NCBI RefSeq assembly: GCF_014898155.1
Contig: NZ_CP062938.1
Coordinates: forward strand, 744,001 to 808,000
Direction of reading: 5' to 3'
From: Bifidobacterium eulemuris
Lineage (GTDB): Bacteria; Actinomycetota; Actinomycetes; Actinomycetales; Bifidobacteriaceae
Length of the DNA stretch: 64,000 bases
The translations under genes were made by a program, and so were the position numbers. This document shows positions 9,614 to 17,481 of the stretch, piece after piece (position 1 is the first letter of the stretch; each line of letters opens with the position of its first letter). The notes beneath the pieces are model-generated. The model had not been told where the DNA came from and searched no databases. It saw only the letters and a list, made by a program, of their open reading frames with translations.

Positions 9614-10420
9614 CTAATGCGTGAGGATCTTCGACAGGAAGTCCTTGGCGCGGTCGGTTTTCGGATTGTCGAAGAACTCGTCGGGCGTGCCTTCTTCGAG
9701 AATGCGGCCGTCGGCCATGAACACGATGCGGTTGGCGGCTTTACGGGCGAATCCCATCTCATGGGTGATGCAGATCATCGTCATGCCTTCGCGGGCGAGC
9801 TCCACCATCACGTCGAGCACCTCGTTGACCATCTCCGGGTCGAGCGCGGACGTCGGCTCGTCGAACAGCATCACCTTGGGGCGCATGGCGAGCGCGCGGG
9901 CGATGGCGACGCGCTGCTGCTGGCCGCCGGAAAGCTGGCTGGGCATCTTGCTCGCCTGGCTGTCCACGCCGACGCGGGCGAGCAGGTCCATGGCCAGATC
10001 CTCGGCCTCTTTCTTGTCCATATGACGCACCTTGATCGGGGCGAGCGTCACGTTCTCGAGGATCGTCTTGTTGGCGAACAGGTTGAAGGATTGGAAAACC
10101 ATGCCCACTTCGGCGCGCAGGGCGGCGAGCTCCTTGCCTTCCTGGGGCAGCGGTTTGCCGTCGATGCGGATCACGCCGGAGTCGATGGTCTCCAGGCGGT
10201 TGATGGTGCGGCACATCGTGGACTTGCCGGAGCCGGACGGGCCGACCACCACGAGCACCTCGCCCTTGGTGACGGTGAGGTTGATGTCTTTGAGGACGTG
10301 AAGGTCGCCGAAATGCTTCTCCACGTGGGCCAGCTCGACAAGCGGTTTGTTCGGGTCGTCCCGCCCCGGCACCAGCGGCGCCAGCGGACGTGCGGTTTCG
10401 TTGTTCTTCATTTCAGACAT
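9614..10420 (-). CDS. gluA: Glutamate/polar amino acid ABC transporter ATPase (GluA-like)
   Basis: The cytoplasmic ATPase that powers amino acid uptake. Walker A is GPSGSGKST at about residues 60-68, the signature is LSGGQQQR and Walker B is [12 protein letters not shown]. The length of 268 is normal plus a ~25-residue N-terminal extension. It is the first gene of a four-gene operon (ATPase, binding protein, two permeases). ATG codons at 10420 and 10411 are both possible; neither has a good ribosome binding site and the promoter is so close that the transcript may be nearly leaderless. Confidence 0.92.
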   Translation of the reverse strand: MSEMKNNETARPLAPLVPGRDDPNKPLVELAHVEKHFGDLHVLKDINLTVTKGEVLVVVGPSGSGKSTMCRTINRLETIDSGVIRIDGKPLPQEGKELAALRAEVGMVFQSFNLFANKTILENVTLAPIKVRHMDKKEAEDLAMDLLARVGVDSQASKMPSQLSGGQQQRVAIARALAMRPKVMLFDEPTSALDPEMVNEVLDVMVELAREGMTMICITHEMGFARKAANRIVFMADGRILEEGTPDEFFDNPKTDRAKDFLSKILTH

Positions 10421-10428
10421 AACAGGTC

Positions 10429-10456
10429 AGTATACCTGCAAATGTTTCGTAAACAA
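10429..10456 (-). promoter_or_regulatory. Promoter and palindromic operator before gluA
   Basis: On the minus strand TTGTTT (10451-10456) and TATACT (10429-10434) are separated by 16 bases. The -10 box lies only about nine bases from the first ATG. The -35 region overlaps the palindrome TGTTT-CGT-AAACA at 10443-10455, a plausible repressor site. This is inferred from sequence only. Confidence 0.55.
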
Positions 10457-10569
10457 TATCTGAAGATTATCTGATTGCTTCTCGGGGGTATACAATTCCC
10501 CTCCCCATCCATCCCGAACAGGCGCCGAAGCGTTATCCGCAATGGCGGCTCCGCCTATCCGCCTTCCAT

Positions 10570-10707
10570 TCACCCGAACAGGCGAGGCAGTTCGATCGCC
10601 AGCACGGCGATCACCACAAGCACCGCGATTCCGTCGAACACCAAGCGTTCCGGAACATTGTCCTTGAACCAGTCGCGCATCCGTCGATACCATGTTCGTC
10701 CACTCAT
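10570..10707 (-). CDS. 45-residue single-pass membrane protein
   Basis: A short frame begins MSGRTWYRRMRDW, continues with a charged amphipathic stretch (FKDNVPERL) and ends in one hydrophobic helix (about residues 25-41) before PRLFG. The positive N-terminal side suggests it is cytoplasmic. GGAAG lies immediately upstream of the ATG, closer than ideal; an internal ATG at residue 10 is an alternative. It stands alone between the gluA promoter and the inverted-repeat region. Function unknown; reading it as a real gene rests on the coherent membrane-protein pattern. Confidence 0.55.
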   Translation of the reverse strand: MSGRTWYRRMRDWFKDNVPERLVFDGIAVLVVIAVLAIELPRLFG

Positions 10708-10821
10708 GCTTCCACGCTAGAGCGGCAAAGCGATCACCAATCCACTCCTAGGCGAACATCAGATGAACGCTCTGCCAATTCCTCGCTCCGCCAATCCCGC
10801 ACAAGAGCCTGTCCACCAGGC

Positions 10822-11015
10822 TATCTGCGTTACCGGTAGTGGATTCGGGAGTTCGCGAACATCGATCTGCGTTACGGGTAGTGTGCGATCGCTCTTTCCA
10901 AGGCAAGCGCCCTTGATATTCCGCCACGCCTACTTGCCGATACAACGTCAAGGCACTACCAGTAACGCAGATCGATGTCCGCAGGGCGTCCAATCCACTA
11001 CCCGTAACGTAGATT
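10822..11015. repeat. Large imperfect inverted repeat with internal 42-bp period
   Basis: The motif ATCTGCGTTAC-GGTAGTG occurs twice forward (about 10823 and 10865) and twice inverted (about 10954 and 10996), each pair exactly 42 bases apart. The two ~62-base arms match at roughly 50 positions and enclose ~68 bases. A small hairpin (AGCCTG/CAGGCT, 10806-10822) precedes it. The gap 10708-11150 holds this, the aspS terminator and no convincing gene. Confidence 0.8.
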
Positions 11016-11100
11016 GGATCCATCCGGGCCCCATCACCTTTATCTGAACAGCCTCCCATTCTCGTGTCTAGAAATAGGAGGCCTTCAAGCCTCAAAAACA

Positions 11101-11130
11101 ATGGGCTTCCTCCGATTGGAGGAAGCCCAT
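11101..11130 (-). terminator. aspS terminator
   Basis: A perfect 13-bp stem with a 4-base loop is followed on the minus strand by TGTTTTTGAG. It lies 20 bases after the aspS stop codon. Confidence 0.9.
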
Positions 11131-11150
11131 CATCTCACACGGTTATCGCG

Positions 11151-12947
11151 TCACTCTTCATCGTCCGGCTCGTAGTCGACGCCGGTTTCGGCGCGCTGCT
11201 CGGCCGAGATCGGGGCCGGGGCACCGGTCAGCGGATCACGGCCGCCGCCGGCCTTCGGGAAGGCGATGACGTCGCGGATGGATTCGGCACCGGCGAGGAT
11301 GGCCGCGGCGCGGTCCCATCCGAGGGCGATGCCGGCGTGCGGGGGCGCGCCGTACTTGAACGCCTCAAGCAGGAAGCCGAACTTGTCGGCGGCTTCCTCG
11401 TCGGTGATGCCCAGCACGTCGAGCACGCGGTCCTGGATGTCGTCGCGGTGGATACGCACGGAGCCACCGCCCATTTCGTTGCCGTTGCAGACGATGTCGT
11501 ATGCGTCGGACATGGCGTGCTCGGGATCCTTGTCGAAGGAATCGATCCAATCCTTGGACGGCATGGTGAACGGATGATGCATGGCGGTCCACTTGGAGTG
11601 GCCGATCGCCACATCGTCGTCATCCGGATCGTCGGTGGACTTGAACATCGGGAAGTCCACCACCCAGGTGAAGGCGAACTCGTCCGGCTTGAGCAGGCCG
11701 GCGCGGTCGGCGAGCTCGACGCGCACGGCACCGAGCAGCGCCTGCGCGGTGGTGCGGGCGCCGGCAGCGAAGAACACGGCGTCGCCCTCTTCGGCACCGA
11801 CGGCCTCACGCAGACCGGCACGCTCCTCGTCGGAGAGATTCTTGGCCACGGGGCCCTTCAGCTCGCCGTCCTCGGCGAACACCACATAGGCCAGGCCCTT
11901 CGCGCCGCGCTGCTTGGCCCACTCCTGCCAGGCGTCGAACTGACGACGCGGGGTGGCCGCGCCGCCCTTGAACACGACGGCGCCCACATAGGGGGCCTGG
12001 AACACGCGGAACGGCGTGTTCTTGAAGAAATCGGTGAGCTCGACCAGCGGGTTGCCGAAGCGCAGATCCGGCTTGTCGGAGCCGTACTTGTCCATGGCCT
12101 CCTGCCAGGTGATGCGCTGGATCGGCAGCTGGATCTCATAGCCGGCGGCCTTCCAGATGGCGGCGATGACCTTCTCGGCCATGGCCATCACATCCTCCTG
12201 GTCGACGAACGCCATCTCCATGTCGAGCTGGGTGAACTCGGGCTGGCGGTCGGCGCGGAAGTCCTCGTCACGGTAGCAGCGGGCGAGCTGGTAGTAGCGC
12301 TCCACACCCGAGACCATGAGCAGCTGCTTGAGCAGCTGCGGGGACTGCGGCAGGGCGTACCAGGAGCCAGGCACCAGACGGGCCGGCACCACAAAGTCGC
12401 GCGCGCCCTCAGGCGTGGACTTGATCATGGTGGGGGTCTCCACCTCAGTGAAGCCCATCTCGTCGAGGGCCTGACGGGCGGCCTTGCTCATGTCGGAGCG
12501 CAGCTTCAGGTTGCGCTGCATGGAGGGGCGGCGCAGGTCGAGGTAGCGGTACTTCAGACGCACTTCCTCGCCGGGCAGCTTGTTCTCGGACTCGTTCTCG
12601 AGCGCGGTGGAGACCTGGAACGGCAACGCGTCGGACTTGGCGAGCACGTCGATGCTCTCGGCCACGACCTCGATCTTACCGGTGGCCAGATGCTCGTTCT
12701 CGTTGCCTTCCGGACGCAGGCGCACCTCACCGGTGACCTGGATCACGAATTCGGAACGCAGCGGGCGGGCCATCTCCTCGTCGTAGATGACGACCTGCAC
12801 CAGACCGGTGGTGTCGCGCAGGTCGATGAAGGCCACGCCGCCATGGTCGCGACGGCGGTCGACCCAACCGCTTAGCGTCACCTTGTCGCCGGCGAGGGCT
12901 TCCGTCACCTCGGTGGCGTGATGTGTTCTGTAAGCCGTCTGGCTCAT
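11151..12947 (-). CDS. aspS: Aspartate-tRNA ligase
   Basis: Charges tRNA with aspartate in the cytoplasm. The start at 12947 follows GAGGAAG and gives [11 protein letters not shown]. An N-terminal OB-fold anticodon-binding domain ([13 protein letters not shown]) precedes the class II core: motif 2 around [20 protein letters not shown], the bacterial GAD insertion in the middle, and motif 3 [13 protein letters not shown] near the C-terminus. The 598-residue length is that of the bacterial type. It lies 97 bases downstream of hisS on the same strand, an order common in bacteria. Confidence 0.97.
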   Translation of the reverse strand: MSQTAYRTHHATEVTEALAGDKVTLSGWVDRRRDHGGVAFIDLRDTTGLVQVVIYDEEMARPLRSEFVIQVTGEVRLRPEGNENEHLATGKIEVVAESIDVLAKSDALPFQVSTALENESENKLPGEEVRLKYRYLDLRRPSMQRNLKLRSDMSKAARQALDEMGFTEVETPTMIKSTPEGARDFVVPARLVPGSWYALPQSPQLLKQLLMVSGVERYYQLARCYRDEDFRADRQPEFTQLDMEMAFVDQEDVMAMAEKVIAAIWKAAGYEIQLPIQRITWQEAMDKYGSDKPDLRFGNPLVELTDFFKNTPFRVFQAPYVGAVVFKGGAATPRRQFDAWQEWAKQRGAKGLAYVVFAEDGELKGPVAKNLSDEERAGLREAVGAEEGDAVFFAAGARTTAQALLGAVRVELADRAGLLKPDEFAFTWVVDFPMFKSTDDPDDDDVAIGHSKWTAMHHPFTMPSKDWIDSFDKDPEHAMSDAYDIVCNGNEMGGGSVRIHRDDIQDRVLDVLGITDEEAADKFGFLLEAFKYGAPPHAGIALGWDRAAAILAGAESIRDVIAFPKAGGGRDPLTGAPAPISAEQRAETGVDYEPDDEE

Positions 12948-13044
12948 GCTTCCTCGTTTTCCTTTGAACCTGATACGCCGCCGCGCGTCGGCCGAGCCCT
13001 GCAAACGCGAAGGCGCGAGCCGCATGCGCGACGGCGAAAAGTTG

Positions 13045-14430
13045 TCACATTACAACGGTTTGCCGGGCATTAACAGTATCCGGCTCCCACGACGTGGCGT
13101 CGGCCTCGAGCTGGTCGCCGGAGACGATGTTCTTCACCTCGTCGCCCGCGCCCTCCTGGCCGGGGAACCACACGTAGGGGATGCCGAGCTTGTCGGCGTA
13201 TTTGATCTGCTTGCCGATTTTCACCGCGGTGGGCGCCACATCGGCCGCGATGCCGCGCGAACGCAGCGTGTTGGCGATGCGGTTGGAGGCCGCGCGCTCG
13301 TCCTCGCTCCACACGGCCACCATCACCACGGCCGGGGAGACGCGGCTGGCGTGCGCGCCGGCGGTGTGCAGCATATACGACACCAGTCGCGACAGGCCGA
13401 TGGACAGGCCCACGCCGGGATACTTCTTATTACCCTGCGAGGCGAGGTTGTCGTAGCGGCCGCCTGAGCAGATCGAGCCGAGCGAGGCCGCACCGTCGAG
13501 GAAGGTCTCGTAGACGGAGCCGGTGTAGTAGTCGAGTCCACGGGCGATTTTCAGGTCCGCGATCACGGAGCCCGGGCGGATGGCGGCGGCCTCGTCCACA
13601 ATCATGGCGAGCGTGTCGAGTCCCTGCTTGGCCAGCGCGTATGCCTCGGCCGTCTCGCCTTCGGAGGTGATGCCGTGGGCCGCGGCGAGCGCATCGAAGC
13701 GTTCGGTCAGCTCCGCGCCGTCCGCCGCGGTCAGAGAGGCGAGTTCGAGGCAGGCGCGCGCCTGATCCTCGTTCGCGCCGCATTCGCTGACCAGCAGCTT
13801 GGCCACCTCGTCGGCACCGATTTTGTCGAGCTTGTCGATCTCGCGCAGCACGCCTTCGACGTCCGTCAGGCCCAGTCCTCGATAGAACCCTTCGGAGAGC
13901 TTGCGGTTGTTCGCATGCACGGTCGCCTTGGGCAGGCCGTACTCGCGCAGGCGCTCCAACGCGGCGACCATCACCAGCGGCAGCTCCACCTCGTAATGGT
14001 CGGGCAGATCACCGTTGCCGATCACGTCGATATCGGCCTGCACGAACTCGCGGAAGCGCCCCTCCTGCGGGCGCTCGCCACGCCACACCTTCTGGATCTG
14101 CCAGCGCTTGAATGGGAAGGCGAGCGCGCCGGAATTCTCGACCACATACCGGCTCAGCGGCACGGTCAGATCGAAATGCAGACCCAGTCGCTCCTCCACC
14201 GGAGTGTCGGATTCGTGGCCGACCTCCTGCAGACGGCTCAGCAGATAGATCTCTTTGCTGGTCTCGCCTTTTTTGAGCAGACTTGCGCCTGTTTCCACGG
14301 CTCTCGTCTCGATTCCTATGAATCCGTTGAGTTCGAAAACCTCACGAAGCGTGTCGATAACACGCTGCTCCACTACGCGTTCAGAGGGGAGCCACTCTGG
14401 AAATCCTGATATTGATGCACCTTTAGCCAC
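13045..14430 (-). CDS. hisS: Histidine-tRNA ligase
   Basis: Charges tRNA with histidine. The GTG start at 14430 ([15 protein letters not shown]) fits the family's N-terminus and gives 461 residues; the same frame runs further upstream without homology. Class II motif 2 ([19 protein letters not shown]), the histidine-specific [13 protein letters not shown] and the C-terminal anticodon-binding domain are visible. No ribosome binding site precedes the GTG, but a -10-like hexamer lies six to nine bases away, so the mRNA is probably leaderless. Confidence 0.96.
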   Translation of the reverse strand: MAKGASISGFPEWLPSERVVEQRVIDTLREVFELNGFIGIETRAVETGASLLKKGETSKEIYLLSRLQEVGHESDTPVEERLGLHFDLTVPLSRYVVENSGALAFPFKRWQIQKVWRGERPQEGRFREFVQADIDVIGNGDLPDHYEVELPLVMVAALERLREYGLPKATVHANNRKLSEGFYRGLGLTDVEGVLREIDKLDKIGADEVAKLLVSECGANEDQARACLELASLTAADGAELTERFDALAAAHGITSEGETAEAYALAKQGLDTLAMIVDEAAAIRPGSVIADLKIARGLDYYTGSVYETFLDGAASLGSICSGGRYDNLASQGNKKYPGVGLSIGLSRLVSYMLHTAGAHASRVSPAVVMVAVWSEDERAASNRIANTLRSRGIAADVAPTAVKIGKQIKYADKLGIPYVWFPGQEGAGDEVKNIVSGDQLEADATSWEPDTVNARQTVVM

Positions 14431-14436
14431 GGTATC

Positions 14437-14445
14437 AATATAATA
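14437..14445. promoter_or_regulatory. Overlapping divergent -10 boxes for hisS and the DUF349 gene
   Basis: The plus strand reads TATAAT at 14439-14444. The minus strand reads TATATT (14437-14442) and TATTAT (14440-14445). Both genes may therefore compete for one AT-rich melting region. -35 boxes are not obvious. Confidence 0.5.
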
Positions 14446-14530
14446 GGTGAGGTTACGGAAAACATCACGGGTTTCCCATGATGCGATTCGCAGCCGCACA
14501 CACCGCTCAAGCCTTAAAGGAGCTGACCCC

Positions 14531-15952
14531 ATGGCCGACGAGAACGTCACCGAAACCGAGAACACCACTGAGACCGCCGAGCAGGCAACGTCGCCCGCCG
14601 TGCCGACGCCCGCCGCCATGCCCAAGCCGCACGCGCCCTCCCCGGCCGCGTTCGCGAAGAAGCCGGCCGCCGTCGCGCATGTCGCCGCTCCTGCCACCGG
14701 CACGTATACCGACGCGCAGGTGAAGGAGGCCGAGGCTTTCGGTCGTGTGGACGACAACGGCACCGTCTTCGTCAAGGAGGGCGAGACCGAGCGCGAGGTG
14801 GGCCAGTTCCCCGACGCTTCCAAGGAGGAGGCGCTGGCGCTGTATGCCCGCCGCTTCCTGGATCTGAAAGCCAAGCTCGATCTGCTGGCAACCCGTCTGA
14901 ACTCCCCGAACGTCAAGACGCGTGAGATCGACGATTCGCTCAAGACGCTGGCCGAGGAGACCGCCGAGCCGGCAGTCGTGGGCGACATCGCCTCGCTGAA
15001 GGCCCAGTTCGAGGAACTGAAGGCCACGGCCGAGGCCAAGAAGACCGAAATCGCCGAAGCCCGCAAGGCCGCGGTGGCCAAGGCCGTCGAGGAGCGCACG
15101 AAGATCGTCGAGAAGGCCGAGGAATTGGCCGCCTCGCTTGGCGACAGCACCAACTGGCGTTCCACCGCCGATAAGTTCCGCGCCCTGTTCGACGAGTGGC
15201 AGCAGCATCAGCGTTCCACCGTCCGCATCGACAAGGCCGACGCGGACGCGCTGTGGAAGCGCTTCTCCTCCGCCCGCACCACCTTCAACCAGGCCCGCCG
15301 CAAGTGGGCCCAGACGCGCGACAACGAGCGCAACCAGGCCAAGGAGGTCAAGGAGGCGATCATCGCCGAGGCGAACGAACTGAAGGATTCCACCGCTTGG
15401 GGCGAGACCTCGCGCAAGTTCAACGATCTGATGGATCGTTGGAAGAAGGCCGGCCGCGCCGGCCGCAACGAGGACGACGCCCTGTGGGCCAAGTTCCGCG
15501 AGGCCGCCGACGCGTTCTTCAACGCTCGCCAGGCCGACCGCGATCAGATCTCATCCTCCGAAAAGGAGAACCTCGCCAAGAAGGAGGCGCTGCTGGCCAA
15601 GGCCGAGGCGCTGGTGCCGGTGGCTGATGAGAAGGCCGCCAAGCAGGCGCGCCAGGCCCTCGCCGCCATCCAGGAGGAGTGGGACCAGATCGGCTACGTG
15701 CCGCGCGACGATATGCGCCGCATCGAGAACCGTCTCGACGCGGTCGACAAGCAGATCAAGGCCGTTGAGGACGCCGCTTGGAAGCAGGCCGATCCGGAGG
15801 CCGACGCCCGCAAGTCCAGCTTCGAAGTGCAGCTGACCGCCCAGCTCGCTGAGCTGGATGAGAAGATCGCTGCCGAAACCGACGAGAAGAAGAAGGCCAA
15901 GCTCGAGGCCGAGAAGGCCACCAAGGAGCAGTGGCTCAACGCCATCAAGTAG
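14531..15952 (+). CDS. DUF349 repeat protein
   Basis: A 473-residue, strongly helical and charged cytoplasmic protein. After an Ala/Pro-rich N-terminus (about residues 1-60) come several ~75-residue DUF349 units, recognisable by W-x-x-L/T...F...W...RN/RTVR patterns (STNWRSTADKFRALFDEW; TAWGETSRKFNDLMDRW). The end is a Lys/Glu-rich coiled coil. The start follows AAAGGAGC. Actinobacteria commonly carry one such gene; its function is not established. It diverges from hisS and ends at a strong hairpin. Confidence 0.88.
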   Translation: MADENVTETENTTETAEQATSPAVPTPAAMPKPHAPSPAAFAKKPAAVAHVAAPATGTYTDAQVKEAEAFGRVDDNGTVFVKEGETEREVGQFPDASKEEALALYARRFLDLKAKLDLLATRLNSPNVKTREIDDSLKTLAEETAEPAVVGDIASLKAQFEELKATAEAKKTEIAEARKAAVAKAVEERTKIVEKAEELAASLGDSTNWRSTADKFRALFDEWQQHQRSTVRIDKADADALWKRFSSARTTFNQARRKWAQTRDNERNQAKEVKEAIIAEANELKDSTAWGETSRKFNDLMDRWKKAGRAGRNEDDALWAKFREAADAFFNARQADRDQISSSEKENLAKKEALLAKAEALVPVADEKAAKQARQALAAIQEEWDQIGYVPRDDMRRIENRLDAVDKQIKAVEDAAWKQADPEADARKSSFEVQLTAQLAELDEKIAAETDEKKKAKLEAEKATKEQWLNAIK

Positions 15953-15975
15953 TCGCCATCTCCGTTGCGTCAACC

Positions 15976-16016
15976 GATGAGGGCCGGCATCATATGCATG
16001 GATGTCGGCCCTCATC
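15976..16016 (+). terminator. Terminator after the DUF349 gene
   Basis: Two 16-base arms (15976-15991 and 16001-16016) pair with one G-T mismatch around a 9-base loop, followed by AATTTAA. It also shortens the leader of the following Fic gene. Confidence 0.8.
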
Positions 16017-16033
16017 AATTTAAGGAAAATCAT

Positions 16034-16897
16034 ATGGATAACGACGATTACATCGTGCAACCGTCGAAGGGCACCGAGCGCAGCCGCGCATACGGCTGGT
16101 CAGTCGGCTTCGGCTTGCAGCGGGCGGATGGGCTCATGCCGTCCGAATACGCACGCTCGACCGCGCAGGCCAACATCGTCGGCGAAATCGATTACCAGAC
16201 GGTCGGCGCGATGCTTCGCGACTATCATGCGGCCAATCCCGACGAGCGGTCGCACATGGAGGCCGATATCGTCGCGTCGCGCATCAGCCAGCTCCTGCAA
16301 TCCCCCACATTCTCCTTCGCTCCCGCCGCTTTGCGCACCATCCACCGTTTTTTGTTCGCCGATGCACTCAACCCGGATTGGGTGGGGGTATGGCGCAACG
16401 AGGTCATCGTCAAACAAGAGCCAGTATTGCTGGGCAAATCCGTTGCCTATGCCGCACCCGCGGACATCGAGCCGACGCTCGACTACGATTTTCAGGAGGA
16501 GCGCAAACGCCAACGCGACTACGACCGGCTCAGCGACCAACAGACCGCGGACAGCGTGTTCGCGTTCGTCTCCGGCATCTGGCAGATCCATCCGTTCCGT
16601 GAAGGCAACACCCGCACCTGCGCCGTATTCGCCATCCAGTATCTGCGATTCCTCGGGTTCACCGTCGATAACCGCCCGTTTCAGGATCATGCTCAATACT
16701 TCCGCGACGCATTGGCCTTGTGCAACGCCAGCTCGCGCATACTCCGCTCGTCGGATGAGCTGCAGACCTTCGAACAGCACGTTCTGTTCGGCGCTGACGA
16801 GCCGTTGCCTGACCTGCGCGCATTGGCCGCGCAACGCACGGACATCACCGACACCGACCCCGACGACCTCTTCAACGGAATCGCGCGCAGACCGTAA
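16034..16897 (+). CDS. Fic-domain protein
   Basis: Fic proteins transfer AMP or related groups to target proteins. ATG 16034 follows TAAGGAAA and gives 287 residues. The N-terminal ~60 residues (YGWSVGFGLQRADGLMPSEY) resemble the small antitoxin-like region seen before many Fic domains. The catalytic loop is HPFREGNTRT at about residues 190-199; compared with the canonical H-x-F-x-E-G-N-G-R-x-x-R it has Thr for the third Gly position and lacks the last Arg. I see no intact S/T-x-x-x-E-G/N inhibitory motif. It stands alone beyond a terminator and before the phased repeat array. Confidence 0.85.
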   Translation: MDNDDYIVQPSKGTERSRAYGWSVGFGLQRADGLMPSEYARSTAQANIVGEIDYQTVGAMLRDYHAANPDERSHMEADIVASRISQLLQSPTFSFAPAALRTIHRFLFADALNPDWVGVWRNEVIVKQEPVLLGKSVAYAAPADIEPTLDYDFQEERKRQRDYDRLSDQQTADSVFAFVSGIWQIHPFREGNTRTCAVFAIQYLRFLGFTVDNRPFQDHAQYFRDALALCNASSRILRSSDELQTFEQHVLFGADEPLPDLRALAAQRTDITDTDPDDLFNGIARRP

Positions 16898-16934
16898 TCA
16901 CGCCGATCTTCAAGACGGGTCTGTCTCAATTCAT

Positions 16935-17370
16935 CGGGCGGTTACATCCTCTCTGGCGGATGCCATCACCATGGCGGCTGGTGCGCGCCGCTACTTGCGA
17001 CTGACGTCAACCCTCGGACAGCCGCCATTACCCCTCGGGCGGTTTTGGATGGTTTCGGGCGGTTACGAATGGCTACAGGCGGTTGCCGTTTACGGACATC
17101 CCCTGTCATCGATTCGCAGCAAGAGTCAGAAACGTTGAAATTCCGCCATTCTTGATTTCATCACATGATCAGATAGCCAAGAACCACCGATTCGGTAACC
17201 GCCCGAAGCCATTTGAAACCGCCCGAGGGGTGATGACAGCAGCCCGAAGGATATTGAAACCGCCCGTGCAATGCCGACTACCGCCCGAGGCCACCCATAA
17301 CCGCCCGAAAGGTGTTGAAACCGCCCGAAAGGTGATGGCAACCGCCCAAAGGATGCCGTAACCGCCCGAA
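16935..17370. repeat. Helically phased ~20-bp repeat array, inverted halves
   Basis: On the right, the core AACCGCCCGA recurs nine times with CCGCCC starting at 17199, 17219, 17240, 17260, 17281, 17301, 17321, 17342 and 17362, so spacing is always 20 or 21 bases (two helical turns). The ~10 bases between cores are only loosely similar. On the left, the inverted core CGGGCGGTT occurs at 16935, 17036, 17056 and 17076 on the same register. It fills most of the 584-bp gap between the converging Fic and clpC genes. No reading frame here is credible. Confidence 0.85.
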
Positions 17371-17384
17371 GGGATGGCACTCAT

Positions 17385-17437
17385 ATAACGGGAGTCCCCC
17401 GCGTGGCGATTAAATCCACGCGGGGGACTCCCGTTAT
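17385..17437. terminator. Long perfect hairpin downstream of clpC
   Basis: Two perfect 22-bp arms (17385-17406 and 17416-17437) around a 9-base loop. No T tract on either side, so it may act as an mRNA end-stabilising structure as well as a terminator between converging genes. Confidence 0.8.
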
Positions 17438-17481
17438 GTAAGGCTTCGTACCAGCCGTATAGGCGCGGTGCGGGAATGGCC

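Noticed and set aside
10763..11047. 94-codon frame in the inverted-repeat island
   Set aside because: Its repeated ICVTGS residues are the translation of the DNA repeat; both strands give similar frames, so no gene is supported.
11064..12875. 603-codon frame opposite aspS
   Set aside because: Antisense shadow; aspS on the other strand has all synthetase motifs and a terminator.
14431..15165. N-terminal extension of the hisS frame to 706 codons
   Set aside because: The extension is antisense to the DUF349 gene and lacks homology; the family N-terminus begins at GTG 14430.
17199..17370. CRISPR array
   Set aside because: The conserved core is only about 10 bases, intervals are about 10 bases and partly similar, inverted copies exist and there are no cas genes.
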